Part shown: positions 30,531 to 42,523 of the stretch, piece after piece
How positions within the stretch are numbered: the stretch's first letter is position 1
Layout: each line of letters begins with the position of its first letter
NCBI GenBank assembly: GCA_947259995.1
Contig: CAMYOK010000002.1
Span: 1,094,881 to 1,158,880 of the forward strand
Reading direction: 5' to 3'
Origin: an uncultured Pseudomonadales bacterium
GTDB lineage: Bacteria; Pseudomonadota; Gammaproteobacteria; Pseudomonadales; Pseudohongiellaceae
Length of the DNA stretch: 64,000 nucleotides
Position numbers and translations under genes: made by a program
The notes under the pieces: generated by a model
Told to the model about the DNA's origin: nothing
What the model saw: the letters and a program-made list of their open reading frames with translations, nothing else
The model's database searches: none

Positions 30531-32003
30531 GTGAATTCGCTAAACTGGCAAAATTGTGTAAGTAGTCTAAAAAATGAATTGCCCTCCCAACAGTTTAATA
30601 CTTGGATAAGACCCCTCCATGCAGAAACTGCGCCGAATGAACTTCGCTTATACGCCCCCAACCGGTTTGTGTTGGATTGGGTAAAAGAGAAATTTCTAGG
30701 CAGAATACGTGAACTGTTAAAAGAGCATTCTAATAATGACCATGTCGATCTAGTCTTTGAGATTGGTTCGCAGAGTCAGCGTGAGCAAAATACAGCACAA
30801 ACGCCAGTCCCGTCAGAAACCGCCGTTAAGCTAGAAACCACACTCTCTCGCAATGCCGGACACGAGCCAGTGATTGCGGCGCCTCCTAGCCGCAATATCA
30901 TTCAAGCACCAAACAACGCGACTAGCCTGATTAAACGCAGCTCCAAAAATATGGAGGTGATAATTGATGGTAAGCTCAGGCATAAGGGAAGTCTAAACCC
31001 AGAGAACACCTTTGATAATTTTATTGAGGGTAAGTCCAACCAATTGGCTCGAGCTGCTGCAATGCAAGTGGCAGAGAACCCAGGTGGTGCCTATAACCCA
31101 CTCTTTATCTATGGTGGGGTTGGTTTAGGTAAGACCCACTTAATGCACGCCATTGGCAATTACTTGGTGGCAAGAAAGCCGGATGCAAAGGTTGTATACC
31201 TGCATTCTGAAACATTTGTCGCGACTATGGTGACGGCCTTGCAGCTTAACGCGATAAATGAGTTCAAACGCTATTACCGTTCAGTAGATGCGCTTCTAAT
31301 TGATGATATACAATTCTTTGCTGGCAAAGAGCGCTCGCAAGAGGAGTTTTTCCATACCTTTAATGCATTGCTAGAGGGTGGCCAACAAATTATTCTGACA
31401 AGTGATAGATATCATAAAGAAATCAATGGCTTAGAAGAAAGATTGAAGTCAAGATTCGGTTGGGGACTCTCTGTAGGAGTAGAACCACCAGAGCTAGAGA
31501 CTCGTGCGGCAATTCTTATCAATAAAGCAGAACAAAGCAATGTTGAGCTGCCCAGCGATGCAGCAATGTTTATTGCCCAAAGATTGCGCTCCCATGTTCG
31601 AGAGTTAGAAGGTGCATTAAAGAAAGTGATTGTGCATGCTAACTTTGTTGGCCGCCCTATCGACCTTGAGCTGGTTAAAGAAGCATTGAAAGACTTGTTT
31701 GCTCTACACGATAAGATGGTCACTATCGATAATATTCAGAGATTGGTGGCGGAATACTATAAAATCAAGATGTCCGACATGTTATCCAAGCGTCGTAATC
31801 GCTCGGTGGCTAGGCCACGACAGATGGCGATGAGTCTGTCTAAAGAGCTGACTAACCATAGCCTTCCAGAGATTGGCGATGCCTTCGGTGGCAGAGACCA
31901 TACAACGGTGTTGCATGCTTGTAAGCAAGTGAAGCATTTACGGACAACATCTTCGGATTTTTCTGAGGATTACAATAATTTACTAAGAGCGTTAGCCACC
32001 TGA
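30531..32003 (+). CDS. dnaA: Chromosomal replication initiator DnaA
   Basis: DnaA-ATP binds DnaA boxes and opens oriC. Domain I is at 1-80, a variable linker follows, the AAA+ Walker A GGVGLGKT is at about 195-202, Walker B LLIDD at about 255-259, and the DNA-binding signature [13 protein letters not shown] starts at about 453. The GTG at 30531 is chosen (490 aa) because the conserved N-terminus [18 protein letters not shown] begins there; the ATG at 30483 would add 16 unrelated residues. Confidence 0.97.
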   Translation: MNSLNWQNCVSSLKNELPSQQFNTWIRPLHAETAPNELRLYAPNRFVLDWVKEKFLGRIRELLKEHSNNDHVDLVFEIGSQSQREQNTAQTPVPSETAVKLETTLSRNAGHEPVIAAPPSRNIIQAPNNATSLIKRSSKNMEVIIDGKLRHKGSLNPENTFDNFIEGKSNQLARAAAMQVAENPGGAYNPLFIYGGVGLGKTHLMHAIGNYLVARKPDAKVVYLHSETFVATMVTALQLNAINEFKRYYRSVDALLIDDIQFFAGKERSQEEFFHTFNALLEGGQQIILTSDRYHKEINGLEERLKSRFGWGLSVGVEPPELETRAAILINKAEQSNVELPSDAAMFIAQRLRSHVRELEGALKKVIVHANFVGRPIDLELVKEALKDLFALHDKMVTIDNIQRLVAEYYKIKMSDMLSKRRNRSVARPRQMAMSLSKELTNHSLPEIGDAFGGRDHTTVLHACKQVKHLRTTSSDFSEDYNNLLRALAT

Positions 32004-32069
32004 TAGCGGTTGCTTCATGCGATAATCAACGTATTGCCATATTAATAAAACTGACTGAGTGACATAGCT

Positions 32070-33179
32070 ATGTATTTTGTAATCTCTAGAGAAGCCATTC
32101 TTAAACCTTTGCAATTAGTATCTGGTGTTGTTGAGCGACGACAAACTCTGCCAGTACTTTCAAATGTATTGCTGTCTTTAGATCCTAGTGGGGAATTGTC
32201 CATCACAGGGACAGATTTGGAAGTCGAACTTGTTGGGCGTGTGAAGGTAGAAGGCACAACAAAACCAGGCGAAATTACTGTACCGGCGCGAAAGTTAGTA
32301 GATATTTGTAAGTCCCTATCTGACGATGCGACGCTTGAGTTCACCGTTGATGAGAACAAAATGATTATTAAATCGGGCCGTAGCCGCTTTAGCTTGGCTA
32401 CCCTGCCCGCTGGTGAGTTCCCCAATACTGAGGAAGAGCCAGGAACAATTGAACTAAGCCTTTCGCAGACTGCATTGAAGTCACTGTTAGACGGTACAGC
32501 ATTTGCGATGGCGCAACAGGATGTTCGTTATTACCTGAATGGTATGTTGTTCGAGTTAGCGGCTGACTATCTAAGAGTGGTCGCTACCGATGGGCACCGT
32601 CTTGCGATGCAAACAGTTGCGATGTCGAATGAGCTTAGTGAGCCTGTGCAATTGATTCTGCCTCGCAAAGGGGTTATCGAGCTGGGGCGACTTCTTACTG
32701 GTGAGGAAGCCGAAATCTCTATCGTGTTCGGTAGAAATCACGTTCGTGCCCGCACTTCCGACACGACTTTCACTTCTAAGCTTGTTGATGGGAAATTTCC
32801 TGACTACAACCGAGTCCTGCCTAAAGGCGGAGACAAGCTGGTAATTGGAGATCGTTTGGAGTTGAAGCAAGCTTTCGCTCGCACCTCTATCCTTTCCAAT
32901 GAAAAGTATCGTGGTATTCGCGTGTTGCTTAGCAACGCTGAGATGAAAATTCTTGCCAATAACCCTGACCAGGAAGAGGCAGAAGAATCTGTATCAGTGG
33001 ATTACGAAGGCGATTCTTTAGAGATCGGCTTCAATGTGAGTTATCTAGTCGATGTGCTGACAGTGCTCTCTTCTGAAAAAGTGAAGATGACGCTGCTCGA
33101 TTCCAATTCTAGCGCCCTGCTTGAAGCAGCTGATGGTGCTGGCGAAGCGGTTTATGTAGTAATGCCAATGCGGCTATAA
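32070..33179 (+). CDS. dnaN: DNA polymerase III beta sliding clamp
   Basis: The 369-residue clamp has three repeated domains of about 120 residues and ends in the conserved YVVMPMRL. It tethers polymerases to DNA and loads Hda to inactivate DnaA. It follows dnaA by 66 bases and is probably co-transcribed. Confidence 0.98.
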   Translation: MYFVISREAILKPLQLVSGVVERRQTLPVLSNVLLSLDPSGELSITGTDLEVELVGRVKVEGTTKPGEITVPARKLVDICKSLSDDATLEFTVDENKMIIKSGRSRFSLATLPAGEFPNTEEEPGTIELSLSQTALKSLLDGTAFAMAQQDVRYYLNGMLFELAADYLRVVATDGHRLAMQTVAMSNELSEPVQLILPRKGVIELGRLLTGEEAEISIVFGRNHVRARTSDTTFTSKLVDGKFPDYNRVLPKGGDKLVIGDRLELKQAFARTSILSNEKYRGIRVLLSNAEMKILANNPDQEEAEESVSVDYEGDSLEIGFNVSYLVDVLTVLSSEKVKMTLLDSNSSALLEAADGAGEAVYVVMPMRL

Positions 33180-33221
33180 GCGTATTTTGCAAATCCACAC
33201 AGCAACATTGATTTAATAGTA

Positions 33222-34301
33222 ATGGCAACTATCCGCAGGCTGGATGTTTTACGCGTCAGGAACCTATCTGAAATACAGATTCGGCCCGCGGATAGAGTCA
33301 ATATCATCTATGGCAATAATGGCAGCGGCAAGACTAGCCTGCTTGAAGCTATCTATATGCTCGGACTCGGGCGCTCCTTCCGCAGTGCAAAACTCGAAGC
33401 TGTTATCGACACTAAGGCTGATGACTGTGTTATTTTCGCAGAGCTAGACGCTGGGGTTAGCGTCGGTCTGAACAAAAGCCGCAAGCAAGGCCATGTTCTC
33501 AAGCTCCTAGGTGAGCGGCAAAAAAGCTGGGTCGACACAGCCAGACACCTCCCGATGCAGATTATAAACTCAGATAGTTTCTCGCTTTTGGAAGGTAGCC
33601 CTAAGATTCGCCGAAGGTTTCTGGATTGGGGAGTGTTCCACGTGGAACATGACTTCGCTCTAGCCTGGAGAAAAGCGAATAAATGTCTAACTCAAAGGAA
33701 CCTGTTGCTTAAACAGAAGCGCTTGGATACATCACAGTTAGCGGCCTGGGACTCTGAGTTTAGTCTTTTAGGTACTCAGATTGACGAGCAGCGTAAGGCT
33801 TACATAGATAAGTTTTTACCTATTTTGAACGACGCCCTGCCCCGCCTTATAGAGATTCCGGATCTAAGAATCAGCTATGAACGGGGTTGGGATTCGAATA
33901 CCTCATTAGCCCAGGCTCTCGATTCTAGTTTGGAGCGAGACATTCGCTATGGTGCTACGCAGGTTGGCCCTCATAGAGCTGATATTTCGATTAAAATTGG
34001 CCGCAATGCAGCTGCCGACGTTTTGTCACGCGGGCAGCAAAAACTTTTGGTTAGCGCCATGAAGATCGCGCAAAGCCAGCTACTGTATAAACTCACTGAA
34101 GAAAAAGGTGTATATCTTATTGATGACCTACCTTCAGAGTTAGATAGTGAAAATAGGATATTAATCTGCCGGCTATTGGAAGAGCTTGGTTGTCAGATTT
34201 TTATAAGCTGTGTAGACATAAAAGAGATAGAAAAATGTTGGTCTACAGACGTAAGTACCGGTAAGTTCCACGTGGAACATGGTAAAATAACAACTCTATG
34301 A
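33222..34301 (+). CDS. recF: DNA replication and repair protein RecF
   Basis: RecF (359 aa) is an SMC-like ATPase that helps load RecA at gaps with RecO and RecR. Walker A is GNNGSGKTS (about 31-39), the signature is LSRGQQKLL and Walker B is YLIDDLPSELD. The peptide FHVEH occurs twice, at residues 139-143 and 349-353; both are encoded by parS palindromes. Confidence 0.97.
   Translation: MATIRRLDVLRVRNLSEIQIRPADRVNIIYGNNGSGKTSLLEAIYMLGLGRSFRSAKLEAVIDTKADDCVIFAELDAGVSVGLNKSRKQGHVLKLLGERQKSWVDTARHLPMQIINSDSFSLLEGSPKIRRRFLDWGVFHVEHDFALAWRKANKCLTQRNLLLKQKRLDTSQLAAWDSEFSLLGTQIDEQRKAYIDKFLPILNDALPRLIEIPDLRISYERGWDSNTSLAQALDSSLERDIRYGATQVGPHRADISIKIGRNAAADVLSRGQQKLLVSAMKIAQSQLLYKLTEEKGVYLIDDLPSELDSENRILICRLLEELGCQIFISCVDIKEIEKCWSTDVSTGKFHVEHGKITTL
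33634..33649. promoter_or_regulatory. parS site 1 (perfect palindrome)
   Basis: TGTTCCACGTGGAACA is a perfect 16-base palindrome matching the ParB-binding consensus of pseudomonads. It lies inside recF, where it encodes most of VFHVEH in the conserved DWGVFH region. parB is on the other side of dnaA. Confidence 0.9.
34264..34279. promoter_or_regulatory. parS site 2
   Basis: AGTTCCACGTGGAACA has a perfect 14-base core (34265-34278) and differs from the 16-base palindrome only at its first base. It lies at the extreme 3' end of recF, 630 bases from site 1, again encoding FHVEH. Confidence 0.85.
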
Positions 34302-34359
34302 CATCGCTAGGGCAGCCCCTAGCGACGTCTCGGCAATTTGCCAATGGGTTTTGAATTAG

Positions 34360-36810
<2,451 letters not shown>

Positions 36811-36870
36811 CAATAAGTTACAATAATTCCGGCAGTGCAAATAGTAATTTTGACTGTCATCTACGCGACA

Positions 36871-36897
36871 GCAACGGCGAGTTTTTAATGCCGTTGC
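36871..36897. repeat. Hairpin downstream of gyrB
   Basis: GCAACGGC (36871-36878) and GCCGTTGC (36890-36897) form an 8-bp perfect stem. No T run follows, so it is not a classic terminator; it may still protect or end the gyrB message. The rest of the 234-base gyrB-plsC gap (36811-37044) holds further short GC-rich inverted repeats but no gene. Confidence 0.5.
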
Positions 36898-37044
36898 ATG
36901 CGTGGCAACTTATCCAAGTTTGTACTTTGCCCCAATAGCTTTGCCTACCGGTATTCTAGTTGGGGCGAATTACATCAAACAGCGTCGGCCACCGCTGGCC
37001 TTGTCGCAATTGTGGACCTATGGCGCTGAAGGGCCTACTTTGCC

Positions 37045-37782
37045 CTATTGTTCAGGCTCGCCAGTTACGACAGCTTTGTTTTGTTCAATCCAATCTGCAT
37101 AGATGGCCGCGACTTCTGTCGCCGTTTTTCCTTCTGTTTCTATGGCTGGGCCAAAGCGTACTCGAATCACGCCAGGGTTCTTCATAATGGTGTGCGCGGG
37201 CCAACAATCCCCTGCATTATGAATCACTGGCAAAGCGGTCGCTTTGGCAGAGACTGCCAACTTTGCGCCACCTCTGGAAAAAGGTTTCAACGTCCCCGCT
37301 GGGCTGCGTGTCCCTTCCGGGAAAATCACCACTGAAAGCCCATCGTTCAAGCGTTGCTTGCCTTGTATTAATAAGGAACGCCCCGCTTCACGAGGTTTGC
37401 TTCTGTCGATCGCAATCGGTTTTTGCAAGCGCATAGCCCAGCCCCAGAAAGGTATTTTGAGTAACTCTTTCTTCAATATTGGGCAAACTGGCGATAACTG
37501 GTAGTACAGGAAAATTGTTTCCCAAGCGCTTTGGTGAGTGCTGAGCGCGACAACCGGGGTATCCGGTACATGCTCAAGGCCTTGAATGTCATAGCGGACC
37601 CCACACGTGACTCTTAACCAGAACAATACAAACTGGCACCAAAGTGAATATAGGAAGAATCGGCGTTTTAGGGGAATAAACCAAAACACTGTCATGCAGA
37701 TCAAGGAGATTAAAATGGTGGCGACGAAATAGCCTGCGTAGAAAAGCAGCGAACGAACAGCGGTTATTGCACGACTAAACAT
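37045..37782 (-). CDS. 1-acyl-glycerol-3-phosphate acyltransferase (PlsC-like)
   Basis: A 245-residue membrane acyltransferase. N-terminal hydrophobic segments (about 5-60) precede the catalytic HQSAWE block (HX4E, as in this subgroup; HX4D in classical PlsC) and the substrate-binding FPEGTRSPAG. It probably acylates lysophosphatidic acid or a related lysolipid. Its position after gyrB matches the acyltransferase gene of Pseudomonas. It starts 12 bases after gmhB. Confidence 0.88.
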   Translation of the reverse strand: MFSRAITAVRSLLFYAGYFVATILISLICMTVFWFIPLKRRFFLYSLWCQFVLFWLRVTCGVRYDIQGLEHVPDTPVVALSTHQSAWETIFLYYQLSPVCPILKKELLKIPFWGWAMRLQKPIAIDRSKPREAGRSLLIQGKQRLNDGLSVVIFPEGTRSPAGTLKPFSRGGAKLAVSAKATALPVIHNAGDCWPAHTIMKNPGVIRVRFGPAIETEGKTATEVAAIYADWIEQNKAVVTGEPEQ

Positions 37783-37794
37783 GGGTGTTTATCA

Positions 37795-38346
37795 CTAATG
37801 AGTTTGTGAATTTAAGAAGGAATCGACAAACTCCTGAAGGTTGTTATGTATTAATACGCCGTCGAGTTCGTTTTCTGTCGACTCAGAGAAGGTGCGTTCC
37901 CCCTTCCCTGTACGCACTAACACTGGAGTGCAACCAGCAAGCTTGGCACACAGTAGGTCTTTGGCACTGTCCCCCACGAAGGGTATTTTGTCCACACTCG
38001 TGCCAAATTCACATTCGATCTGTGCGAGTAAGCCAGTTTTAGGTTTGCGGCAGTCGCAATCATCGTCTGGCCCGTGTGGGCAGAAGAACACGCCGTCGAC
38101 TTCGCCGCCTTCTTGCTCTACCAGCGTGCAGAGCTTTTGGTGCATCGCGGCGAGTTCGAACTCATCGAAATAACCGCGAGCAATGCCCGATTGGTTGGTC
38201 GCTACGGCAACGGTATACCCTGCCTTGCTAAGTCTAGCTATCGCTTCAATGCTACCAGGGATGGGCTGCCATTCATCCACGGATTTGACATAGTCATCGG
38301 AGTCTTCGTTGATGACGCCATCTCTATCCAGAACGATTAGTTTCAC
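37795..38346 (-). CDS. gmhB: D-glycero-beta-D-manno-heptose-1,7-bisphosphate 7-phosphatase
   Basis: A 183-residue HAD-type phosphatase of ADP-heptose synthesis for the LPS inner core. Catalytic DRDGVIN is at 8-14, the zinc-binding loop is CPHGPDDDCDCRKP and the C-terminal metal site is FVGDSAKDL. It lies between glyS and the acyltransferase, as in Pseudomonas. Confidence 0.93.
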   Translation of the reverse strand: MKLIVLDRDGVINEDSDDYVKSVDEWQPIPGSIEAIARLSKAGYTVAVATNQSGIARGYFDEFELAAMHQKLCTLVEQEGGEVDGVFFCPHGPDDDCDCRKPKTGLLAQIECEFGTSVDKIPFVGDSAKDLLCAKLAGCTPVLVRTGKGERTFSESTENELDGVLIHNNLQEFVDSFLNSQTH

Positions 38347-38364
38347 TTGTTGCCTCGTCTACCG

Positions 38365-40440
38365 TTAACTGCGGTGGAGATAAGAAATGTCTGCCACCTG
38401 AAGGAACAACGTCCTCAGCTCGCCAAGAAGATTGATGCGATTATCTTTAAGCTCTTGGTTCTCATCCATGACGAGCACCTTCTCAAAGAACTCATCGATA
38501 GCATCCTTGCTAGAAGCCAGTGCTTCTAAACCTTCAGTGTACTCACGCTTTTGAAACAGTGGCTCGGCTATTTGTCGACACTGTTTGATTACGCTAACGA
38601 GTTCCTTCTCGGCATCTTCGACTAACAGCTCATCACGAATAGCGCCAAGTGCACCATCACTTGCTTGTTTCTGCAAAATATTAGAAACGCGCTTATTCGC
38701 TGATGCAAGGGATTGAGCTTGGGGGAGTTTGTTGAATTGATTGACTGCATTAATGCGCAGTGCAAAATCCAATGGTTTTGTGGGCTTCAAGTGATAGACC
38801 GATTGGAATACTTCGGCACTCACACCCTCACCTTGATACCAAGCGCGGAAACGATCGAGAAGGAAATCGAAAACCTGAGTCGCCAAACCATCTTCTAACT
38901 TAAGAGTCGCAAAGTTTGTGCATGCATGATCGATGCAGCGCAGCAGATCGAGATCGAGTTTTTTCTCGACAATAATTCGCAAAACACCAAGTGCCGCTCG
39001 GCGAAGAGCAAAAGGATCCTTCGAACCTGTTGGTGGTTGACCGATGGCAAAGAGGCCAACGATGGTATCGAGCTTATCGGCGATTGCTAATACCGCACCG
39101 GTATCGGTTGTTGGCAATTGGTCGCCAGAAAAGCGTGGCATATATTGCTCATTGAGCGCCACAGCGATGTCATTTTCTTCGCTGTCATTTAAGGCATAAT
39201 GGTAGCCGGCCAATCCTTGTAGTTCTGGAAACTCTGAGACTAAATCCGTGACGAGATCGCATTTTGAAAGCAAGGCGGCACGCTCACACCAGGCAGCGTT
39301 CACTGACAGTTCGTTCGCAATAAACGCACTGAGCTTGGAAACGCGCTGCGATTTTTCGAACACAGTGCCAAGCTCTTTTTGAAAGACAATCGTTTTCAAT
39401 TGAGCTTGTCTAGATTCTAAAGTCTGCTTGCGGTCTGTATCGAAAAAGAATTTTGCATCCGAAAGCCGTGGGCGAATTACGCGCTCGTTACCGGCGATCA
39501 CTTGCGCCGGATCTTTGCTTTCAATATTACTGATCGTTATAAAATATGGCAGCATCTGCTCTTTATCATCGAGCACATAGAAACATTTTTGGTGAACTTT
39601 CATCGAAGACACCAAAGCTTGTTTCGGCACTGACAGAAAGTGCTCTTCGAAACGACCCGTTAAAGCCACCGGCCACTCGACCAACGCCGTGACTTCCTCT
39701 AGAAGATCTTCGTCGATTACAACGTTGGCTTTAAGCGTCTTTCCTTCTTCTTCGATAAGCGCGCGAATGCGTTCTTTGCGCACATCAAAGTCCGCGACAA
39801 CAAAGGCGTTTGCCAGTGCGCTTTCATAAGCCTGGGCCGAGTCGATTTGAATATCGCCGGAGGACATGAAGCGGTGTCCGCGTGATAGCTTGCCTGATTC
39901 AATTCCTAGAATCGTGGTTGGAATGACAGTATCGCCGAACAACATCACGACCCAATGGACAGGGCGAACGAACTCATTACGGCTACTGCCCCAACGCATT
40001 TTTTTGGGGATAGGAAGAGAAGCAATGGCGCGATCGACAATCTCAGGCAGTAGTGCTTTAGTTTCACTGCCTTTAGTAACGGAGCGAAAACAAAGTTTCA
40101 AAGTGCCATCTTTGTCGCTTTGCTCTAGCGCTTCGATAGCCACACCGCAAGATCGAGCGAAACCATTTGCCGCAGGAGTCGGCGCGCCCTCTTTATCGAA
40201 AGCAGCGGCGACTGCTGGGCCAAGGCGCTCAACGGCTTTATCTTCTTGCCTTTCGTCGAGTGCACTAATGCTAAGCGCGAGTCGGCGAGGAGTGGCAAAG
40301 GATTTGATGTCTGTAAACCCAAGCCCCGCTGATTCGAGTGCCGTCTTGATGCCCCGAGTGAATGCCTCGGATAATTGTCGAAGGGCTTTAGGGGGAAGTT
40401 CTCCAGTCCCTATCTCTACCAAAAAATCTTTAGTTGCCAT
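38365..40440 (-). CDS. glyS: Glycyl-tRNA synthetase beta subunit
   Basis: The beta chain of the bacterial alpha2beta2 glycyl-tRNA synthetase, which binds tRNA. It starts MATKDFLVEIGTGELPPKA, the family N-terminus, so ATG 40440 (691 aa) with AGGAAACC upstream is preferred over the 12-residue extension. The HD-like and C-terminal anticodon-binding regions are complete. Confidence 0.96.
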   Translation of the reverse strand: MATKDFLVEIGTGELPPKALRQLSEAFTRGIKTALESAGLGFTDIKSFATPRRLALSISALDERQEDKAVERLGPAVAAAFDKEGAPTPAANGFARSCGVAIEALEQSDKDGTLKLCFRSVTKGSETKALLPEIVDRAIASLPIPKKMRWGSSRNEFVRPVHWVVMLFGDTVIPTTILGIESGKLSRGHRFMSSGDIQIDSAQAYESALANAFVVADFDVRKERIRALIEEEGKTLKANVVIDEDLLEEVTALVEWPVALTGRFEEHFLSVPKQALVSSMKVHQKCFYVLDDKEQMLPYFITISNIESKDPAQVIAGNERVIRPRLSDAKFFFDTDRKQTLESRQAQLKTIVFQKELGTVFEKSQRVSKLSAFIANELSVNAAWCERAALLSKCDLVTDLVSEFPELQGLAGYHYALNDSEENDIAVALNEQYMPRFSGDQLPTTDTGAVLAIADKLDTIVGLFAIGQPPTGSKDPFALRRAALGVLRIIVEKKLDLDLLRCIDHACTNFATLKLEDGLATQVFDFLLDRFRAWYQGEGVSAEVFQSVYHLKPTKPLDFALRINAVNQFNKLPQAQSLASANKRVSNILQKQASDGALGAIRDELLVEDAEKELVSVIKQCRQIAEPLFQKREYTEGLEALASSKDAIDEFFEKVLVMDENQELKDNRINLLGELRTLFLQVADISYLHRS

Positions 40441-40522
40441 GGTTTCCTGCAAAGTCTGAATTCGGTTGTACTGCAAATGGGCCAGTGCGATCGATACCGC
40501 ATTGCCCTATGAGTATTGGTGC

Positions 40523-41461
40523 TTACTTATCGAGGTATTGCTCTCGCAATGCCTTTGGTGCCAATGGGAAGCCAAGGGCCTTGCGGCTTTCATAATAAGC
40601 TTCGGCGACTTGCCGCGAGAGGGTGCGCACGCGCAAAATAAAGCGCTGTCGCTCGGTCACGGAAATCGCATGGCGCGCATCTAGCAAATTAAAGTAGTGC
40701 GATGCCTTGAGTACTTGCTCATAGGCCGGCAGAGCAAGCCCTTTCTCGATTAGCTGTTCGCATTGCTGCTCGCAGTCATCGAAGTAGCGGAACAGGTTTT
40801 CAACATTGGCATGCTCGAAGTTATAGGCAGACATTTCGACTTCGTTCTGAAGAAATACGTCGCCGTAGGTCACAACGCCCTCTGGGCCTTTCGTCCACAC
40901 GATGTCATAAATGCTATCGACGCCCTGCAAATACATGGCGATGCGCTCGATCCCATAAGTGATCTCGCCACTGACCGGGAAACACTCTAACCCCCCGACC
41001 TGCTGGAAATAGGTAAACTGAGTGACTTCCATACCGTTGAGCCAGACTTCCCAGCCCAAACCCCATGCGCCTAGAGTGGGTGACTCCCAATTGTCTTCGA
41101 CAAAGCGAATATCGTGGACAGTGGGGTCAATCCCAAGGCTGACGAGCGATTCGAGGTAGAGCTCTTGGATATTCGGCGGTGAAGGCTTAAGAATGACCTG
41201 AAACTGATAATAGTGCTGCAATCGGTTGGGATTCTCGCCATAGCGGCCATCCGTTGGGCGGCGGCTCGGCTGTACATAAGCCGTATTCCAGCTTTCCGGG
41301 CCGATGGCACGCAAGAAAGTCGCTGGGTGAAAAGTACCGGCGCCAACCTCTAAATCGAGTGGCTGCATTAAAACACAGCCTTTATTTGCCCAAAATTGTT
41401 GTAGCGCTAGAATTAAGCCTTGGAAAGTACCAAGGTCGGGCTGCGGTGTTGTGGCAGACAA
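40523..41461 (-). CDS. glyQ: Glycyl-tRNA synthetase alpha subunit
   Basis: The catalytic alpha chain (312 aa, class II), with [35 protein letters not shown] and the metal-rich [18 protein letters not shown]. It begins with TTG at 41461. An in-frame TGA lies two codons upstream, and no ATG occurs before the conserved N-terminus, so TTG is forced; GGAG lies 6 bases ahead of it. It is followed by glyS. Confidence 0.96.
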   Translation of the reverse strand: MSATTPQPDLGTFQGLILALQQFWANKGCVLMQPLDLEVGAGTFHPATFLRAIGPESWNTAYVQPSRRPTDGRYGENPNRLQHYYQFQVILKPSPPNIQELYLESLVSLGIDPTVHDIRFVEDNWESPTLGAWGLGWEVWLNGMEVTQFTYFQQVGGLECFPVSGEITYGIERIAMYLQGVDSIYDIVWTKGPEGVVTYGDVFLQNEVEMSAYNFEHANVENLFRYFDDCEQQCEQLIEKGLALPAYEQVLKASHYFNLLDARHAISVTERQRFILRVRTLSRQVAEAYYESRKALGFPLAPKALREQYLDK

Positions 41462-41561
41462 GAATCACTCCGAAGATCATTTTAAAGAGTTGGCGATTAT
41501 CCTTGATTCTAAAGTCAATATCCATACTCAAGGCTATAGGGGGAAAAGCGGCGAATCGCTT

Positions 41562-41590
41562 TTGCCGCTCTGGCTTGCGTGCTATAGAAT
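41562..41590 (+). promoter_or_regulatory. Promoter candidate for the lipid A acyltransferase gene
   Basis: TTGCCG (41562-41567), a 17-base spacer and TAGAAT (41585-41590), about 55 bases before the coding start. A small hairpin AAAAGCG/CGCTTTT (41544-41563) touches the -35. Confidence 0.5.
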
Positions 41591-41647
41591 TCGCCCTCAA
41601 TCGGCGAACTTAGCCAAAAGGGGTTTTCTATCCAAACTATCAAAGTG

Positions 41648-42523
41648 ATGTTGCTTAACACAGTGCTGCGCTTATGTAGTTGGCTTCCTTTAAAGCTCGC
41701 TCACAGCCTAGGTTCGTTCATAGGTTGGGCTGCCTGGGGGCTAAAGACGGAGTCTTGCCGAATTACACGCATCAACCTCGCGCTTTGCTTTCCCCAAATG
41801 CCGCTCCAGGAACGGAACGTTTTAGCACAGCAAAGCTTAGTCGAAACGGCCAGAACAGCCTGCGAGTTAGGGCAAATATGGATTAACCCCCCCAATTATG
41901 CCCTTGCCAAGATCGTTAAAATCTCGGGCAAAGAATATCTAGATGCAGCCTTAGCCAAAGGGTCGGGCATAATTATCCTGGCACCCCACTTGGGAAATTG
42001 GGAACTCTGCGGCTTGTTCCTCGACAGCTGTGGCCAAAGTACTTATCTCTATAAACCACCCAAACTAGCCGCATTTGAGTCGAAGATGCTGCACTATCGA
42101 GGCCGCCTAGGCGCAAAACTTGCCCCTACATCGGCCAAAGGTGTGGCGATGCTATTGAAGGCATTAGGGCGAGGCGAGTTGGTTGGAATACTGCCAGACC
42201 AAGAGCCTAATATTGAAAGCGGTGTGTTCGCCCCTTTCTTTGGTGTCGATGCCCTAACAATGACTTTAGTGGCCAAGCTCGCCAATCGCACAGAAGCGGC
42301 GGTACTGAGTATTTTCGCGAAACGCCTTGAGAACAGCGAAGGCTTTGAAATCGTCATTCAGCCTGCTCGTCCCGATGTGGCAAACCAAGACATCGCTTGT
42401 GCGACAAAAGCACTGAACGAGACAGTGGAGGATTGTGTGCGCTTGGCGCCAGCGCAGTATCAATGGGAGTATCGCCGTTTCAAGCGACAGGCAGATAATA
42501 GCAAGAACGCCCTATATCGTTAG
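41648..42523 (+). CDS. LpxL/HtrB-type lipid A acyltransferase
   Basis: A 291-residue inner-membrane acyltransferase with one N-terminal hydrophobic segment and the catalytic HLGNWE (HX4E) motif, followed by GILPDQEP. It adds a secondary acyl chain to lipid A from acyl-ACP. Which position it acylates (LpxL or LpxM-like) is not clear. GTG 41645 directly precedes the ATG and is an alternative start. It overlaps the trkH 3' end by 4 bases, tail to tail. Confidence 0.87.
   Translation: MLLNTVLRLCSWLPLKLAHSLGSFIGWAAWGLKTESCRITRINLALCFPQMPLQERNVLAQQSLVETARTACELGQIWINPPNYALAKIVKISGKEYLDAALAKGSGIIILAPHLGNWELCGLFLDSCGQSTYLYKPPKLAAFESKMLHYRGRLGAKLAPTSAKGVAMLLKALGRGELVGILPDQEPNIESGVFAPFFGVDALTMTLVAKLANRTEAAVLSIFAKRLENSEGFEIVIQPARPDVANQDIACATKALNETVEDCVRLAPAQYQWEYRRFKRQADNSKNALYR

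Noticed and set aside
36902..37102. Short frames in the gyrB-plsC gap.
   Set aside because: No family resemblance, no good RBS, and they run into plsC on the opposite strand; the gap is better described as hairpins and spacer.
39866..40459. A 197-codon plus-strand frame opposite glyS.
   Set aside because: It is antisense to a conserved essential gene and rich in Ser/Ala/Arg, as shadow frames often are.
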